5,900 bases of DNA from an uncultured Bacteroidales bacterium (GTDB lineage: Bacteria; Bacteroidota; Bacteroidia; Bacteroidales; Muribaculaceae). Shown one piece after another: positions 5,621-5,900 of the stretch. The translations under genes were made by a program, and so were the position numbers. The stretch lies in contig CASBHZ010000122.1 in the NCBI GenBank assembly GCA_949123685.1, forward strand, positions 1 to 5,900. Direction: 5' to 3'. Position 1 is the first letter of the stretch; each line of letters starts with the position of its first letter. The notes under the pieces are model-generated. The model was not told the origin of the DNA. It did no database searches and worked only from the letters and a program-made list of their open reading frames with translations.

Positions 5621-5775
5621 CACCGAAAAAAGATAATTTAAGTAATTGGCCAAAGAATCAGGTGTATATAAAACTACGCTGTTTTTGATCTGATTTTGTT
5701 TCATAACGAAAGTTTCCACCTTTATATCAGATTGAGTAAGTGTGTTTTATCGAAATTTAGTAAAAATATTATAAA

Positions 5776-5858
5776 ATGGGAAGAAAACGCAAAGAACTGC
5801 CCGTTCTTAAAAACATAGAAGTTACCGGAGTTGCAGCCGAAGGAAAAGCATTGGCGCG
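5776..5858 (+). CDS. rlmD: 23S rRNA (uracil-5-)-methyltransferase, RlmD/RumA type, N-terminal fragment
   Basis: Only 27 full codons plus two bases remain (MGRKRKELPVLKNIEVTGVA then AEGKALA) before the adapter at 5859. The basic start, then an I-x-V-T-x-V-A-x-E-G-K-A-x-A pattern, is the beginning of the TRAM RNA-binding domain that opens RumA/RlmCD-family m5U methyltransferases in Bacteroidales, where the full protein is about 470 residues. These enzymes methylate a uracil in 23S rRNA using S-adenosylmethionine. The catalytic part is missing, so membership rests on this short stretch. The ATG is favoured because an in-frame TAG lies 18 bases upstream. The truncation comes from the end of the sequenced fragment, not from mutation. 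Confidence 0.75.
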
Positions 5859-5900
5859 AGATCGGAAGAGCACACGTCTGAACTCCAGTCACGCGATAGT
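5859..5900 (+). other. Illumina TruSeq/P7-side adapter remnant (not genomic)
   Basis: AGATCGGAAGAGC and the following bases through 5892 match the standard read-2/P7 adapter, and 5893-5900 (GCGATAGT) sit where an 8-base i7 index belongs. The adapter is in correct orientation relative to the left adapter, as in one intact library molecule. The rRNA methyltransferase frame must not be read past 5858. Confidence 0.98.

Overview
The window looks like a single fragment of a Bacteroidota (probably Bacteroidales, gut-type) genome, 5,809 bases long at positions 50-5858. It is enclosed by leftover Illumina TruSeq-type adapter sequence at both ends (1-49 and 5859-5900). The taxonomic guess rests on three things: Bacteroidetes-type -7 promoter boxes (TAnnTTTG), an integrase of the Bacteroidetes tyrosine-recombinase clade, and a 905-residue pyruvate phosphate dikinase. 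No Shine-Dalgarno-like sequence was noticed at the gene starts examined.

The right part (about 2667-5858) looks like conserved chromosome. ppdK, complete on the minus strand, is read divergently from the first 27 codons of an RlmD/RumA-type 23S rRNA uracil methyltransferase on the plus strand, which the fragment end cuts. The 391-base gap between them holds two outward-facing -7 boxes only 22 bases apart, so the two promoters must overlap. Both transcripts would have leaders of roughly 150-190 bases.

The left part (50 to about 2650) looks like one end of an integrated mobile element. From right to left on the minus strand come a tyrosine integrase (1218-2399), a small six-cysteine zinc-ribbon-like protein (908-1150), and an 8-base-overlapping single-pass membrane protein rich in Tyr/Trp/Pro (499-915). 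Converging from the left edge is a two-helix mini membrane protein (from 49/50 to 258). Between the two convergent units lies about 240 bases with a degenerate roughly 49-bp direct duplication of unknown role.

The junction between element and chromosome (2400-2666) is the most interesting non-coding stretch. It has three tandem 11-12-bp GTACACAC repeats plus a fourth copy about three helical turns further on, which could be integrase arm-type sites. It also has a perfect 14-bp inverted repeat after ppdK that has no U-tract. The other end of the element is outside the window, so the attachment core and the element's cargo cannot be determined. I found no clearly new defence or other multi-gene system. 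The best candidates for something undescribed are the coupled zinc-ribbon/membrane gene pair and the duplicated intergenic sequence.
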